A stretch of DNA of 64,000 nt from Algoriphagus yeomjeoni. GTDB taxonomy: Bacteria > Bacteroidota > Bacteroidia > Cytophagales > Cyclobacteriaceae. The stretch lies in NCBI RefSeq assembly GCF_003259505.1, contig NZ_QLLK01000002.1:1-64000 (forward strand). Direction: 5' to 3'. The position numbers and the translations under genes are program-made. Under the pieces are notes generated by a model. The model saw only the letters and a program-made list of their open reading frames with translations. It was not told the origin of the DNA and ran no database searches. Positions 50,125 through 58,974 of this stretch are shown one piece after another; position 1 is the stretch's first letter; the number at the start of each line of letters is the position of its first letter.

Positions 50125-50973
50125 ATGACAAGCAACGATTTGATCAACACAAATTTTGAAAACTGGGTATTGACTATAGGCGGTACTCAGGTAATGATAG
50201 ACAGGGATATTGCTGAAGCATTCCAAGTAGAAACCAAAGCACTCAACCAAGCTGTAAAAAGAAATATAGAACGTTTTCCTAAAGAATTCAGATTTCAGCT
50301 TGATGAAATTGAGAAATCGCAACTGGTCACAAATTGTGACCGGTTGAGCAATCTTAAGGATTCTACTTCACCTCCATACGCCTTCACGGAGCAAGGAGTG
50401 GCTATACTATCGGCTGTTTTGAGAAGTTCAATAGCAGTTCAGGTAAGCATACAGCTGATGAAAGCATTCGTAGAGATGCGAAAAGTGATTACAAATAGAG
50501 AAGGAATTCTACAACGAGTAGATCTCCTTGAGCTTAAACAGATCGAATCTGATCAGAAATTTGAGAAAATATTTAAAGCATTGGAAAATGATCCAAAACT
50601 CCCTGAACAGGGAATCTTCTATGAGGGACAGGTTTTCGATGCATATTCCTTTGTCGCTAAACTTATCAAAAGTGCCAATTCTCACATTCTATTGATAGAC
50701 AATTATTTGGATGAAACGGTATTATTACTTCTCAGTAAAAGAAAGCCAAATGTACAGGTAGATTGCTATACTAATACTGTTAGTAAACAGTTGCTACTGG
50801 ATTTAAAGAAGCACAACTCACAATTTGAACCGATTAACATCTATGAGCTCAAAAAATCCCATGACCGTTTTCTTCTTCTCGACGGAAAAGATATGTACCA
50901 CTTTGGGGCTTCAATCAAAGATCTAGGGAAGAAGTGGTTCGCTTTTTCTATAATGAATGCAGAGACCGCTTAA
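50125..50973 (+). CDS. ORF6N DNA-binding domain fused to a PLD-like C-terminal domain
   Basis: 282 residues. The N-terminal ORF6N domain (about 10-115) shows the hallmark V-M-I-D-R-D-I-A...L-N-Q-A-V-K-R-N-I-E-R-F-P and A-F-T-E-Q-G-V-A-I-L-S. A short coiled coil (about 120-155) follows. The C-terminal part (about 165-280) contains I-L-L-I-D-N-Y and S-H-D-R-F-L-L-L-D-G...H-F-G-A-S-I-K-D-L-G, a single phospholipase-D-like H-x-D half-site. ORF6N proteins travel on phages and accessory islands and are often near host-conflict genes. The gene is flanked by repeats and two near-identical terminators. A nuclease or regulatory role is possible; substrate unknown. Confidence 0.85.
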   Translation: MTSNDLINTNFENWVLTIGGTQVMIDRDIAEAFQVETKALNQAVKRNIERFPKEFRFQLDEIEKSQLVTNCDRLSNLKDSTSPPYAFTEQGVAILSAVLRSSIAVQVSIQLMKAFVEMRKVITNREGILQRVDLLELKQIESDQKFEKIFKALENDPKLPEQGIFYEGQVFDAYSFVAKLIKSANSHILLIDNYLDETVLLLLSKRKPNVQVDCYTNTVSKQLLLDLKKHNSQFEPINIYELKKSHDRFLLLDGKDMYHFGASIKDLGKKWFAFSIMNAETA

Positions 50974-51157
50974 TTTCTTCTCAATTTAAAGGCTCAAAAC
51001 TGACGAAGTCAAACAAATGCAAGCTGATTAGTCCTACTCCGTAACTGTAGAAAATACTCAATGAGTGGCAAAATAATTACAACTAACTAAACCCTTGTTA
51101 ACTAGCTTTAAAATTCCTATATAAATTGCTTCAGGTTAACCAATAAATCTAATCCTC

Positions 51158-51463
51158 ATGGAAACCATTTACATAGGCTTACTTTTTATAGCTATCGCTG
51201 TTGCAGTCAAGATTTATCCTGGCCTCTTAGCTGGCTACACTAGTTTATCCAATAGAGAAAGAGAAAATGCTGAATCAAATGCGCTCCCAACGTTTGCTGC
51301 TATCGTATTTGGAGTGATGGGACTAATTTCTATCGCGGGATACTTAGTTTCAATTTGGTTAAATAAACCATCTTTAAGTGGCATTTGGGTATTAGTGACT
51401 ATTGTAGGTATGGTAGTGCTGATAGTTTTTGGGAACATACTTGTTAACAATCGTTCAAGGTAA
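51158..51463 (+). CDS. DUF3784-like small membrane protein
   Basis: 101 residues with three predicted membrane helices (about 3-25, 48-68, 76-96) and the loop G-L-L-A-G-Y-T-S-L-S-N-R-E-R, which fits DUF3784, a family of small uncharacterised membrane proteins. It stands alone after the ORF6N gene. Upstream (50974-51157) no consensus promoter was found. Confidence 0.8.
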   Translation: METIYIGLLFIAIAVAVKIYPGLLAGYTSLSNRERENAESNALPTFAAIVFGVMGLISIAGYLVSIWLNKPSLSGIWVLVTIVGMVVLIVFGNILVNNRSR

Positions 51464-51489
51464 ATTGTACTATTCAGTCCGAAAAACAA

Positions 51490-51525
51490 TAAAAAAACGG
51501 GCTTAGATTAATCTCTAAGCCCGTT
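51490..51525 (-). terminator. Terminator of the S8 peptidase gene
   Basis: AAACGGGCTTAGA (51495-51507) and TCTAAGCCCGTTT (51513-51525) form a 13-bp stem. On the minus strand seven T follow, so it mainly serves the subtilase gene. The plus-strand DUF3784 gene ends 30 nt before it. Confidence 0.88.
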
Positions 51526-51542
51526 TGTTGTTCAAAAAGAAA

Positions 51543-53105
51543 TTAATTGATCAACACTGCCGCTGCTGCATTCAAATTCCCGTAGCCATATTCTCCATTT
51601 TTGGCAGGATAAAGATCTGTGGTTGAACGCATCTTAGAAAGTACCTGATCCCTACTCCAACTTGGATTTTTTGCCCAAACCAATGCTGCTATCCCGGAGG
51701 CGGTGGCTGTTGCTACTGAGGAGCCGCCCACTGTGGATGGATCATTGCTATAAAGGGCAGTAGTCAATGGCTTGGTATTCGAAGCACTCCTTTCCATAAC
51801 TACCGTAAACTCGACTTGGGAACCAGAATGACAGGTATCACATCGCTGATAGCCATTTCCTTCTTTCACACCAGTAACAGCCACAGTCTCAGACATCGTG
51901 GCTGGAAATATCACTCCAACCCAATTCGTAAACGTAGTAGAAGTACCTGCTGCAGCAAAAATCAATTTGCCTCGATTATGAGCATAACGAATGGCATCTG
52001 CCACTTTGGAGTTGGAAAATAAATCTCCTATAGACATGCTAATAATTTTCACATCTGATCTTTTTCCAAGTAATACCAAAGCTTCAGCTACGCCATCCTT
52101 TTCATTCCCGGAATTAAAAATCACATCACTTGTCCCACGAACGCTGATCAAATTAGAATTGTAAGCCACACCTACCGCATTTCCAACCGTATTTCTTGGG
52201 GATGCCACCACTCCAGCCATTGCTGTTCCATGACCACATTGATCATTCGGACCATCGTATTTTTTCCACCACCAATAACCTGTTTTATAAGTACCAAAGC
52301 TCTGAACAGTTCTGCCACTGGATTGCCCGCTATTGAACCAAGCGTTCAAAGAAGGTTGATCTGGAGAAAGACCCGTATCTATCACTCCAACTGTGATTCC
52401 TGCACCAGTACTTTGTGACCAAGCTTGCGAAATACCCATTTGATCATAATTCCAGGAGGCTTTTGCTCCAGGAGTTATAATCGAAAAGTCAGATCCTGAG
52501 ATAGCTTGAGGCTCATTCTCGCAACCAGAATCACTGCTTATTCTTGCGTATTGGTTATCGTTTAAAAGGCTGTAATCAAACTCATAGCTTCGAGGTTCGA
52601 AGTACCTTACCTCAGACATTTCCCTTAGATTTTGAAGTGCTTCCAGACTGGAAACTTTAATTTCCAGATAAGGCAAATCCTCATGAATTTCGGACTCATC
52701 AGTTTCTCTCAAATTTGAGGTTGATTGTTTTGAGGAAATTTCTGAAATCATGCCGATGATTTTCCCAGCTGCTTCCTTCATCTCTGGACTATCCACAGCT
52801 TCCAACCCAATTCTAGCATTGACCAACTCTTTTCCGCTGGCCTGATAGCCTATGCTTAGAATGGAATCACTTTGAATCAATGCACTCCAGATCAATTCAT
52901 CGGATTGATTTCCCCAGATAAAATCACCGGATTCCTGTAAAGATTTGAGGATAATCTGGTCGATTTCTGAAGAGGGTATTACTTCGGTATTTGATTCTGT
53001 AAACTCCACTTGGGAGACCGCTGGCTGCTCTTCAGTACTACAAGAGACTACAAAAAGGGCGATAAAAATCAGCCCAAAAATCTGATTATTCTTTGAATAC
53101 TTCAT
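51543..53105 (-). CDS. S8 family subtilisin-like serine protease (lipoprotein)
   Basis: 520 residues: a lipoprotein leader (F-V-V-S-C near residue 21), a long propeptide (about 25-215), and a subtilase domain with catalytic Asp in V-I-D-T-G-L-S (about 241), His in G-H-G-T-A-M-A-G-V (about 290) and Ser in G-G-S-S-V-A-T-A-T-A-S-G (about 475). Several Cys pairs (C-G-H, C-D-T-C-H) suggest disulfides in an extracytoplasmic enzyme. It would be a surface-anchored protease with broad specificity. Monocistronic. Confidence 0.93.
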   Translation of the reverse strand: MKYSKNNQIFGLIFIALFVVSCSTEEQPAVSQVEFTESNTEVIPSSEIDQIILKSLQESGDFIWGNQSDELIWSALIQSDSILSIGYQASGKELVNARIGLEAVDSPEMKEAAGKIIGMISEISSKQSTSNLRETDESEIHEDLPYLEIKVSSLEALQNLREMSEVRYFEPRSYEFDYSLLNDNQYARISSDSGCENEPQAISGSDFSIITPGAKASWNYDQMGISQAWSQSTGAGITVGVIDTGLSPDQPSLNAWFNSGQSSGRTVQSFGTYKTGYWWWKKYDGPNDQCGHGTAMAGVVASPRNTVGNAVGVAYNSNLISVRGTSDVIFNSGNEKDGVAEALVLLGKRSDVKIISMSIGDLFSNSKVADAIRYAHNRGKLIFAAAGTSTTFTNWVGVIFPATMSETVAVTGVKEGNGYQRCDTCHSGSQVEFTVVMERSASNTKPLTTALYSNDPSTVGGSSVATATASGIAALVWAKNPSWSRDQVLSKMRSTTDLYPAKNGEYGYGNLNAAAAVLIN

Positions 53106-53265
53106 AAAAATTTTGGTTTTAAAAATTGATAATCAATAAGTTAAAAAAAATATTCTGATTATCTGCAATGGTTCTAGTCTGGCCTAAAACGAAGTGCCCT
53201 AGTTTTACCTAAATCATATAAAATTTTATCCTAAGTATAACCTCTAAGAAGTAAAATCCTCTCGT

Positions 53266-54177
53266 TTACAAAAGCATTTTGGAAAGTTGCTCGCTCAAAT
53301 AAGCTTTCATCTCCTCTCCTTCTTCCACCTTTATCTCGCCCGGCAAGCCCAAAATAAATCTAGCCAATCCTGGTAATTGAGGGATTTCACCTTCAAAGTA
53401 ATACTGGTTTCTATTCCTTATAGACATAAAAGGACGGGCATTTGGGTGCTCCTCCATCATCAGTTGATAGGCTTTTTTGCTCAGCTTCAATTTGACTTGA
53501 AATTTATTCTTACCAGTAAATCCAAAAAGTTGAGTTCCCGGCAGCTGATGCTTGGCTTCAAATTTCCATGGCCCTTGACTCAATACGACTTCTCCTATCC
53601 GCTCAATTTTAAAAACTTTCATGCTTTTACTGGCAGGTTCAAATGCATGAATAGTCTCATAGTTTGAAGAAAAAGCTACGGGTTCCACCAAGCGATCACT
53701 GGTAGTATCAGAGCTGAGCGAATAATAATCCTTTAGCCAAACTTGCTTTTTCTGTTGAATTCCAAGACCTATCTCATCTACTAACCTGCTGAGGTTAGCT
53801 TTGAACAGTTGCTCGGTTCCCTGCTTCACCTCAGATCGTACATCTAGTTTTTTAATAATGGAATCATGAAGCAAATTCCCCTTGCCTTGACTTTCAATCA
53901 TAGATCTCAGCCATTGGCTTTCTTCTTGGGAGAAAGTCCCATAATTAAGCGTCTGATCCATTCCCGGCTTTTGCTGGATTTTGTACTTACTAAACTCCTT
54001 CACTACTTCAAAACCAAGCGCTTCCAAAAGCTTAAAATAGCGATAGATCGTGCGTTCATCGGTCTCCAACAGTTCAGCAAGCCTATGCACAGGCTTCCCA
54101 ATATTGCTTTGAAGCAGATTGATCAATTTGAAAACGCGAAGAATTTTTTGCTGCTCTATCTTTCCTGCTTGGCTCAT
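53266..54177 (-). CDS. WYL-domain HTH transcriptional regulator
   Basis: 303 residues. An N-terminal HTH_11 winged helix (about 8-65, with L-A-E-L-L-E-T-D-E-R-T-I-Y-R-Y) is followed by a WYL domain (about 120-220; here R-L-V-E-P-V-A-F-S-S-N-Y-E-T-I-H-A-F) and a WCX-type C-terminal segment (about 225-300). WYL proteins sense nucleotides or nucleic-acid ligands and often act as repressors, including of defence systems. ATG 54177 is preferred over an upstream start because it begins directly at the helical HTH leader. It is divergent from the GT-C-like membrane protein and may control it. Confidence 0.87.
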   Translation of the reverse strand: MSQAGKIEQQKILRVFKLINLLQSNIGKPVHRLAELLETDERTIYRYFKLLEALGFEVVKEFSKYKIQQKPGMDQTLNYGTFSQEESQWLRSMIESQGKGNLLHDSIIKKLDVRSEVKQGTEQLFKANLSRLVDEIGLGIQQKKQVWLKDYYSLSSDTTSDRLVEPVAFSSNYETIHAFEPASKSMKVFKIERIGEVVLSQGPWKFEAKHQLPGTQLFGFTGKNKFQVKLKLSKKAYQLMMEEHPNARPFMSIRNRNQYYFEGEIPQLPGLARFILGLPGEIKVEEGEEMKAYLSEQLSKMLL

Positions 54178-54309
54178 GGTGGGTAGTGAATTTGGAAAGT
54201 TAAAAGTAAACAAATGAGTTTAGGTATTTACGTATTTGACGCGTATTGTCAGTAAATCTATCTCACAAATAATCTCAAGAAGAATAAAATTCCTTCTAAT
54301 TTTAGCTTA

Positions 54310-55902
54310 ATGAAAAGCTTAAAACATGATCCATTTTTAACCAAATCGCAATTTTCAGCTTTTGCATCAGGCATTCTCTTTCTTTTCGCGTACTGGCTCT
54401 TCGGCTTTGATGGGATTACATTCAGCGATGATGTCTATTACTTACTCGCAGGCCAGAAATTCTGGGAAGGGAGCATGGAAGTGAATGATTATCATTTCTC
54501 CAGCCGCTGGGGAGCCTATGTGCCTGCTGGGTTGATCGGGCTTATTTTTGGGTTTGATCCGCATAAAATCTCGCTAATCTCCCTTCTGAGTTACGTCATC
54601 ACTCTATTTCTATTGGTCAAAGTACTTCCAAAAGCAAGTCTGACTTGGGTTCTTGTCCTCTGGCTTTGCACCCAGGTTTATCTCCTGCATTTCCTGACAA
54701 AAGTATATCCTGACAGTCTTTTGGTTCTGTGGACTACCTTGATTCCTGTAGCAGCTCCCTACAGAAAAAGCAAACCCGTATTTTCTGGAATACTGATGAT
54801 TTCGGCTCTATTTATAGGTTTTGTCACCAAGGAAACCATCGTATTTCTAGCTCCTTTTCCTCTTCTACTATTTTACTTTGATTTAAAAGAAAAGAAATTG
54901 AATTGGAGTTTTTATATCAGTTTACTCGGTACAGCAATCCTTCTGACAATCGCCTACCTAGGCTATTTCTGGATTGCATTCGGACATCCCCTCCATCGAA
55001 TCACTTCCATCAATGCTGGACATTATATTTCGGATTATACCTATGCTGACAAAGGATTCTGGTCCATCTTCGAGCGATTAACAATACTTCCCGTCCAAAC
55101 TTTCGTTGAACGAGCATATTGGCCTTGGATGGTTTTTGCGTTACCAGGAATAATTGAAGGTTGGAAAGGCAGAAATTCTGCAGCAAGAGTATTCAGCTTA
55201 GCACTCGCTTGCCTGATCCTAGGTTTTTGGTTCATGAGTTCCACATTGGCATTCTACAATCCCATCTACCTCAATCCCCGTCACCTCATTATTCTAATCC
55301 CAATTTTGGCATTTTTGATTGCTTCTGGATGGAGGAGCTGGAAAGTTAATGTGAAGTGGAAAAACTACTTAGGCATGCTTCTAGGCTTAGGAATAGTAGT
55401 TGCGATGCTGATTCAAGACTGGAAAATGGCTGCTTTTAATGCTGCATTTCTGCTACCACTTTATATTAAAAATCAGAAAATCTCCACAGCGCTTTTTGGA
55501 CTAATCCTGCTATTTCCTGCTATCTATTCCATCCAGTACCAAAAGAATCTCAAACAATACGATAATCTAATTCATACATTAACTAGCGAACTTCAAACAA
55601 CTGATTCAAAGGAGAATATATATACTCACAGCTTTCTGGATTTTAGTAAAAAAGTACTTTTAGCTGATGATTCTTTGGCACAGGAAAAGCTTCTTTCTCT
55701 TTACCAATTTTCTCAAGATTCCCTCCCGCAACCAGAACGACTGAAAGTATTCATTTACGATTATTACCTGCATGCTTATCCTGAAGAACAGGAAGACATC
55801 GATGCTATTTCAGTCTGGCTCAGCAAGAATTATGAGCTAGTAGAAAGTCAACGTACTGGGAATATCACTGTTAGTGAGTGGAAGTTGGATGTTGGGAAGT
55901 AG
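54310..55902 (+). CDS. Multi-pass GT-C/ArnT-like glycosyltransferase family 39 protein
   Basis: 530 residues with about 10-11 membrane helices. The first periplasmic loop has F-S-D-D-V-Y-Y-L-L-A-G, where the acidic pair is the expected metal or catalytic site of GT-C enzymes, and a nearby F-S-S-R-W-G-A-Y-V-P-A-G. A soluble C-terminal domain of about 110 residues follows. Such proteins transfer mannose, arabinose or other sugars from polyprenyl phosphate to lipids or proteins. The last codons (K-L-D-V-G-K-stop) are encoded within a tandem repeat, so the C-terminus may be a recent remodelling. Confidence 0.83.
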   Translation: MKSLKHDPFLTKSQFSAFASGILFLFAYWLFGFDGITFSDDVYYLLAGQKFWEGSMEVNDYHFSSRWGAYVPAGLIGLIFGFDPHKISLISLLSYVITLFLLVKVLPKASLTWVLVLWLCTQVYLLHFLTKVYPDSLLVLWTTLIPVAAPYRKSKPVFSGILMISALFIGFVTKETIVFLAPFPLLLFYFDLKEKKLNWSFYISLLGTAILLTIAYLGYFWIAFGHPLHRITSINAGHYISDYTYADKGFWSIFERLTILPVQTFVERAYWPWMVFALPGIIEGWKGRNSAARVFSLALACLILGFWFMSSTLAFYNPIYLNPRHLIILIPILAFLIASGWRSWKVNVKWKNYLGMLLGLGIVVAMLIQDWKMAAFNAAFLLPLYIKNQKISTALFGLILLFPAIYSIQYQKNLKQYDNLIHTLTSELQTTDSKENIYTHSFLDFSKKVLLADDSLAQEKLLSLYQFSQDSLPQPERLKVFIYDYYLHAYPEEQEDIDAISVWLSKNYELVESQRTGNITVSEWKLDVGK

Positions 55903-55961
55903 GAAGTAGGAAATTGGGAAGTTGGGAAGTAGGAAGTCGGGAAGTAGGAAGTTGGAAGTTG
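55880..55961 (+). repeat. Short tandem repeat of GGAAGTN heptamers
   Basis: About 82 nt of near-continuous GGAAGTWGG units (for example GGGAAGTAGGAAGTAGG) with small variations. The repeat begins inside the 3' end of the GT-C-like gene, supplies its stop codon and runs into the intergenic space. This looks like slippage-driven expansion. Confidence 0.85.
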
Positions 55962-55998
55962 ATCCGAGGTAAAAACAGGTTAGATTTTCCCTCGGATC
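55961..55998. other. Inverted repeat between the GT-C-like and DUF5777 genes
   Basis: GATCCGAGG (55961-55969) and CCTCGGATC (55990-55998) can form a 9-bp stem with a 20-nt loop. No T-run follows on either strand, so it is at best a weak shared terminator. Confidence 0.45.
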
Positions 55999-56009
55999 TA
56001 AATTAATTT

Positions 56010-56882
56010 CTAGTACTTTTTGCGCTTCTGACCTGTGGCAAAGATTCGATTGACATTGAAGCCCAATCGAAACTCGTCTCCGATGGTACCATTTCCACCT
56101 GCCAAAAGGTATTGTTCATTCAGCGCCTGAGAAGTCACGAAGTACATTTGAAACACATGTCCTCCTGCTTCCACATCCCAGCCAATTCCAAAATTACTTC
56201 GCAAATCAGTGTTTAAATTAGGGATGAATTGTAACGCTAACGAGGAACGCTCAGTGATTTTCAACTTTCCACTAAATCCGAGGGCAACATACAAATTATC
56301 GGTGCCCTCGATCTGATATACAGGCCTTGGGTCAGTGAAATATGCCAACATTGGGGTCAACTGAAAACTGATTTTCGGAGAGAACTTCCTAGCTAGCATC
56401 ACCTGTCCAAAGTAACTCATCCGCTCCGAGAAGTTCGGGGCAGGTTCTGGAAGAAAGTCATACTTCGATGTATTGACTCCTCCACCACCAGCCACACTCA
56501 AAGAGAAAGGCTTACTTCCATTCTGAGTTTGCTGGAAAATATGGTAGCGTCCAAAGACATTATAAACCTTGTCTCTGCTTGATCTAGAAGCCGCCAAGGA
56601 GAATTTTTCAGACAATCCAAACTCAAAACTGAATTGAATATTTGCCCCATTATCCAATCCAAAGAGGTTTTGAATTCCTCCGTCCAGGGTACCAAACGTA
56701 TGCATGATCGCAAAGTGCATGGACTTTTTACTCAGAGGCTCCACGGTCAGCAAGTTGATATGTCTAGGGGCATGGAAAATCAATTCCACCTGTTGATTTG
56801 GATTAGCTAAGTTTCTTTCCAGCTGTGCGAAAAGTGAAAATGGCAACATCCCCAAGAGGATCAATAGTAGCGATCGATTCAT
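56010..56882 (-). CDS. DUF5777-family outer membrane beta-barrel protein
   Basis: 290 residues with a signal peptide (ending L-F-A-Q near 20) and a pattern of alternating beta strands typical of an outer-membrane barrel, including F-G-T-L-D-G-G-I-Q-N-L-F-G-L-D and F-E-F-G-L-S-E-K-F. This matches DUF5777, a Bacteroidota family without a known function. It is the last gene of a three-gene operon after Rieske and YceI proteins, with its start overlapping the YceI stop by 1 nt. Confidence 0.85.
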   Translation of the reverse strand: MNRSLLLILLGMLPFSLFAQLERNLANPNQQVELIFHAPRHINLLTVEPLSKKSMHFAIMHTFGTLDGGIQNLFGLDNGANIQFSFEFGLSEKFSLAASRSSRDKVYNVFGRYHIFQQTQNGSKPFSLSVAGGGGVNTSKYDFLPEPAPNFSERMSYFGQVMLARKFSPKISFQLTPMLAYFTDPRPVYQIEGTDNLYVALGFSGKLKITERSSLALQFIPNLNTDLRSNFGIGWDVEAGGHVFQMYFVTSQALNEQYLLAGGNGTIGDEFRLGFNVNRIFATGQKRKKY

Positions 56883-57421
56883 TAATTTTTGGGTTTAAAT
56901 AGTGCTTTGAATGTAACTTCCTGCTTTTCTGCAAGCTCATAGAACACCAGTTTTGGTATTTCTATATTATAATCTGATAAGAGGACATTAAATCCTCCTT
57001 CTAATTCCAGTTCACCTTTCGCATTTTTACTTAAGGTTCCCTTGACTTCTATTTGCCGCTCAACTCCATGTATTTTAAAAGTACCTATAGCAGTTACTGA
57101 ACTTTTTGACCCTGTACTTAATGTAGGTATTGTCTTCATTTTTCCAGTAAACTCTGCAAAGGGATACTTATCCGTTTCCAGGTAATTATCTCTCATGTGT
57201 TTATCTCGCAGTCCTATTCCAGTTTCCAGAGTATTAAGATCTACATAGAAATCCAGTAGATTTTTATCCAAGTCAATTAGGCCATTTAATTTGTCAGACT
57301 CGCCATTAAATTCATTCAATGAAGCTTTGGAAAGGAAATTCACATATCCGGATTCCGTAATAAAAGTCTGCGCCTGCGCAACTGTGGTAATAAAGTAGAG
57401 GATAAAAAGAAGGCGTTTCAT
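56882..57421 (-). CDS. YceI-family periplasmic protein
   Basis: 179 residues with a signal peptide (ending V-A-Q-A near 17) and the YceI lipocalin-like barrel (about 20-175): the conserved F-Y-V-D-L-N-T-L-E-T-G-I...R-D-K-H-M-R-D-N-Y-L and P-x-A-E-F-T-G-K. YceI proteins bind isoprenoid or amide lipids in the periplasm. Translation is coupled to the Rieske gene (stop and start overlap by 1 nt). In this context it may carry a hydrophobic electron or lipid cofactor (inference). Confidence 0.92.
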   Translation of the reverse strand: MKRLLFILYFITTVAQAQTFITESGYVNFLSKASLNEFNGESDKLNGLIDLDKNLLDFYVDLNTLETGIGLRDKHMRDNYLETDKYPFAEFTGKMKTIPTLSTGSKSSVTAIGTFKIHGVERQIEVKGTLSKNAKGELELEGGFNVLLSDYNIEIPKLVFYELAEKQEVTFKALFKPKN

Positions 57422-57915
57422 TACTTGGTGATTGTCAAAGTAGTTCCATTCAGAGCAGTTCCATATGATTGCAAAGGTTGAGTTGCTGGTCCTTGAAGGA
57501 CATTTCCAGAGGTGTCAAACTGAGAGCCATGACAAGTACAGGTAAACCGGCTATTTGTAAAGGTCCAATTGCGATCACAGGCAGAGTGTGTACATACTGA
57601 GGTCATTGCCATGTAAGCTCCTCCTACATTGACCACAAGAGTCTGCGCACTCAGCACCAATAACCATCCGCCTGCTGCTGCAAGTCCAGTTTGAGCAGTT
57701 AAATTGATAGTAATTGTACTACCTGAAACTGTAATTCCATTAGTGCTTCCTGGAGGTGTAGTAGTTGGGTTGTTCGGGTTTTGATCTTCAGAATCTGAAC
57801 AACTAGTAAAAAAGCCTATACCAAATGCTGACATTACTGCAGTGATTCCTGCACGTTCTATAAAATCTCTACGAGATTGACTTAGGGTTCCTGTTTTTGA
57901 TTTGATCAGCTCCAT
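57421..57915 (-). CDS. Rieske [2Fe-2S] lipoprotein with twin-Arg-like leader
   Basis: 164 residues. The leader has S-R-R-D-F-I-E-R-A-G-I (Tat-like) and ends in a lipobox-like F-F-T-S-C, so the protein may be exported folded and lipidated. A Pro/Thr/Asn-rich linker follows. The C-terminal Rieske domain has both cluster motifs: C-T-H-S-A-C and C-x-C-H-G (C-T-C-H-G-S-Q-F-D). ATG 57915 replaces a longer TTG start because it begins next to the leader. First gene of an operon with YceI and DUF5777. It would be a periplasmic or surface electron carrier; its partner oxidoreductase is not in the window. Confidence 0.9.
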   Translation of the reverse strand: MELIKSKTGTLSQSRRDFIERAGITAVMSAFGIGFFTSCSDSEDQNPNNPTTTPPGSTNGITVSGSTITINLTAQTGLAAAGGWLLVLSAQTLVVNVGGAYMAMTSVCTHSACDRNWTFTNSRFTCTCHGSQFDTSGNVLQGPATQPLQSYGTALNGTTLTITK

Positions 57916-58172
57916 AATAATATTTTTTTTCGTAGTTACGAGCTTATAACTCAAATTGGATTAAGTTGTTTATATAAAATATTATTTGGCCTTAGTCGGA
58001 AGTAAAACTACTTTAATATACTAAAAAAAAATGAAGATCGCAGCCCACGCCGGGTCCGAATTAATTTCTTGAAACTGATGGAAAAAAATTTATAATATCC
58101 AATCTGATTGCCTCTCAGACCTTAGAATTCGCACTTTAGACTTCAGCTTTTAGCCTGACTCTCTATGACTTT

Positions 58173-58727
58173 CTAAAAATGTTTTCTGTCTAAAATTTCT
58201 TTTAGAACAATCGCATCTTTAATTGACTGAGGATTTTTTAACATGCGGGCATAGCGGCTTTTGCTAGTGGACGAAGACTCTTCTGCCACCTCTTTGAGTG
58301 AGGGAATTTCCGGAATGCCCTTAGAAGTTCGGGTAAGTTCGGATTTAGTTTGCTCAAAGGCTCCTTGATAATGCTGGATCTCCTCGTCATCCTCCTCAAT
58401 TTTACGGGTAGGGAATCTCTTCACTGCCGGAGCAGGATCGGCTCTCCACTCAGGTCTGGAAGTAGTGTCCCCAGCTCGTTCATAAACCACTTCTTTGGGT
58501 TGAGCTACAGGGGCAGGCTGCATTCTCGGTTGGGTAGGCTCAGGCTGTTTCGGCTTCTGGGCATCACGGATTTCACGCATCAGTTCCTCAAAAGTAACTG
58601 GCTTCTGCTGTGGCTCATCCGACATTTCTGGCTGATCCTCAGACTGATTCTTCTTTTTGCCTTTGGTAGCCTGATAAATAAAATAGGCCAGCACTGCGAC
58701 GATATAAACGATATTTCCTAAATCCAC
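58173..58727 (-). CDS. Hypothetical membrane-anchored, proline/charge-rich protein
   Basis: About 184 residues: one N-terminal membrane helix (L-G-N-I-V-Y-I-V-A-V-L-A-Y-F-I-Y) followed by a low-complexity cytoplasmic stretch rich in Pro, Gln, Glu and Lys and a more conserved C-terminus (S-R-Y-A-R-M-L-K-N-P-Q-S-I-K-D-A-I-V-L). GTG 58727 is taken as the start since it precedes the helix directly. A longer reading would start at GTG 58811 inside a dispersed intergenic repeat and is less likely. Function unknown. Confidence 0.7.
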   Translation of the reverse strand: MDLGNIVYIVAVLAYFIYQATKGKKKNQSEDQPEMSDEPQQKPVTFEELMREIRDAQKPKQPEPTQPRMQPAPVAQPKEVVYERAGDTTSRPEWRADPAPAVKRFPTRKIEEDDEEIQHYQGAFEQTKSELTRTSKGIPEIPSLKEVAEESSSTSKSRYARMLKNPQSIKDAIVLKEILDRKHF

Positions 58728-58786
58728 GAGGGTAAGATAATCGATTTCATTAAGAGTTGCATTGTTTTTTACTGATGAGTTTTTAA

Positions 58787-58875
58787 CCACTGAGTTCGCG
58801 GAGGGTGACACAGAGAGCGCAATTTGATTCAGTGCCTCCTTGAAAATTGAACATTGAAGTTGCGCATTGAAAATT
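58787..58875 (+). repeat. Dispersed repeat unit A (GCGGAGGGTGACACAGAGAG type)
   Basis: An 89-nt unit with the core GCGGAGGGTGACACAGAGAG, then ATTGAACATTGAAGTTGCGC. It is nearly identical along its length to unit C at 59092-59181. In many bacteria such sequence is mis-annotated as short proteins containing CVTLRE-like peptides. Confidence 0.85.
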
Positions 58876-58932
58876 GTCTTCTATGGAAGTTTGAATTACC
58901 GTTCCTGTGACACGAACGGCGGCGGTGGTCAA

Positions 58933-58974
58933 CCACTGAATTCTCGGAGGGTGACACAGTGAGCGCAATATGAT
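58933..58974 (+). repeat. Dispersed repeat unit B (short copy)
   Basis: CCACTGAATTCTCGGAGGG followed by TGACACAGTGAGCGCAAT matches the first 40 nt of unit A, with several substitutions. The distal ATTGAACATTGAAG part is missing. Confidence 0.8.

Noticed and set aside
55880..55961. CRISPR array
   Set aside because: Units are about 7 nt, contiguous and without spacers; no cas genes in the window.
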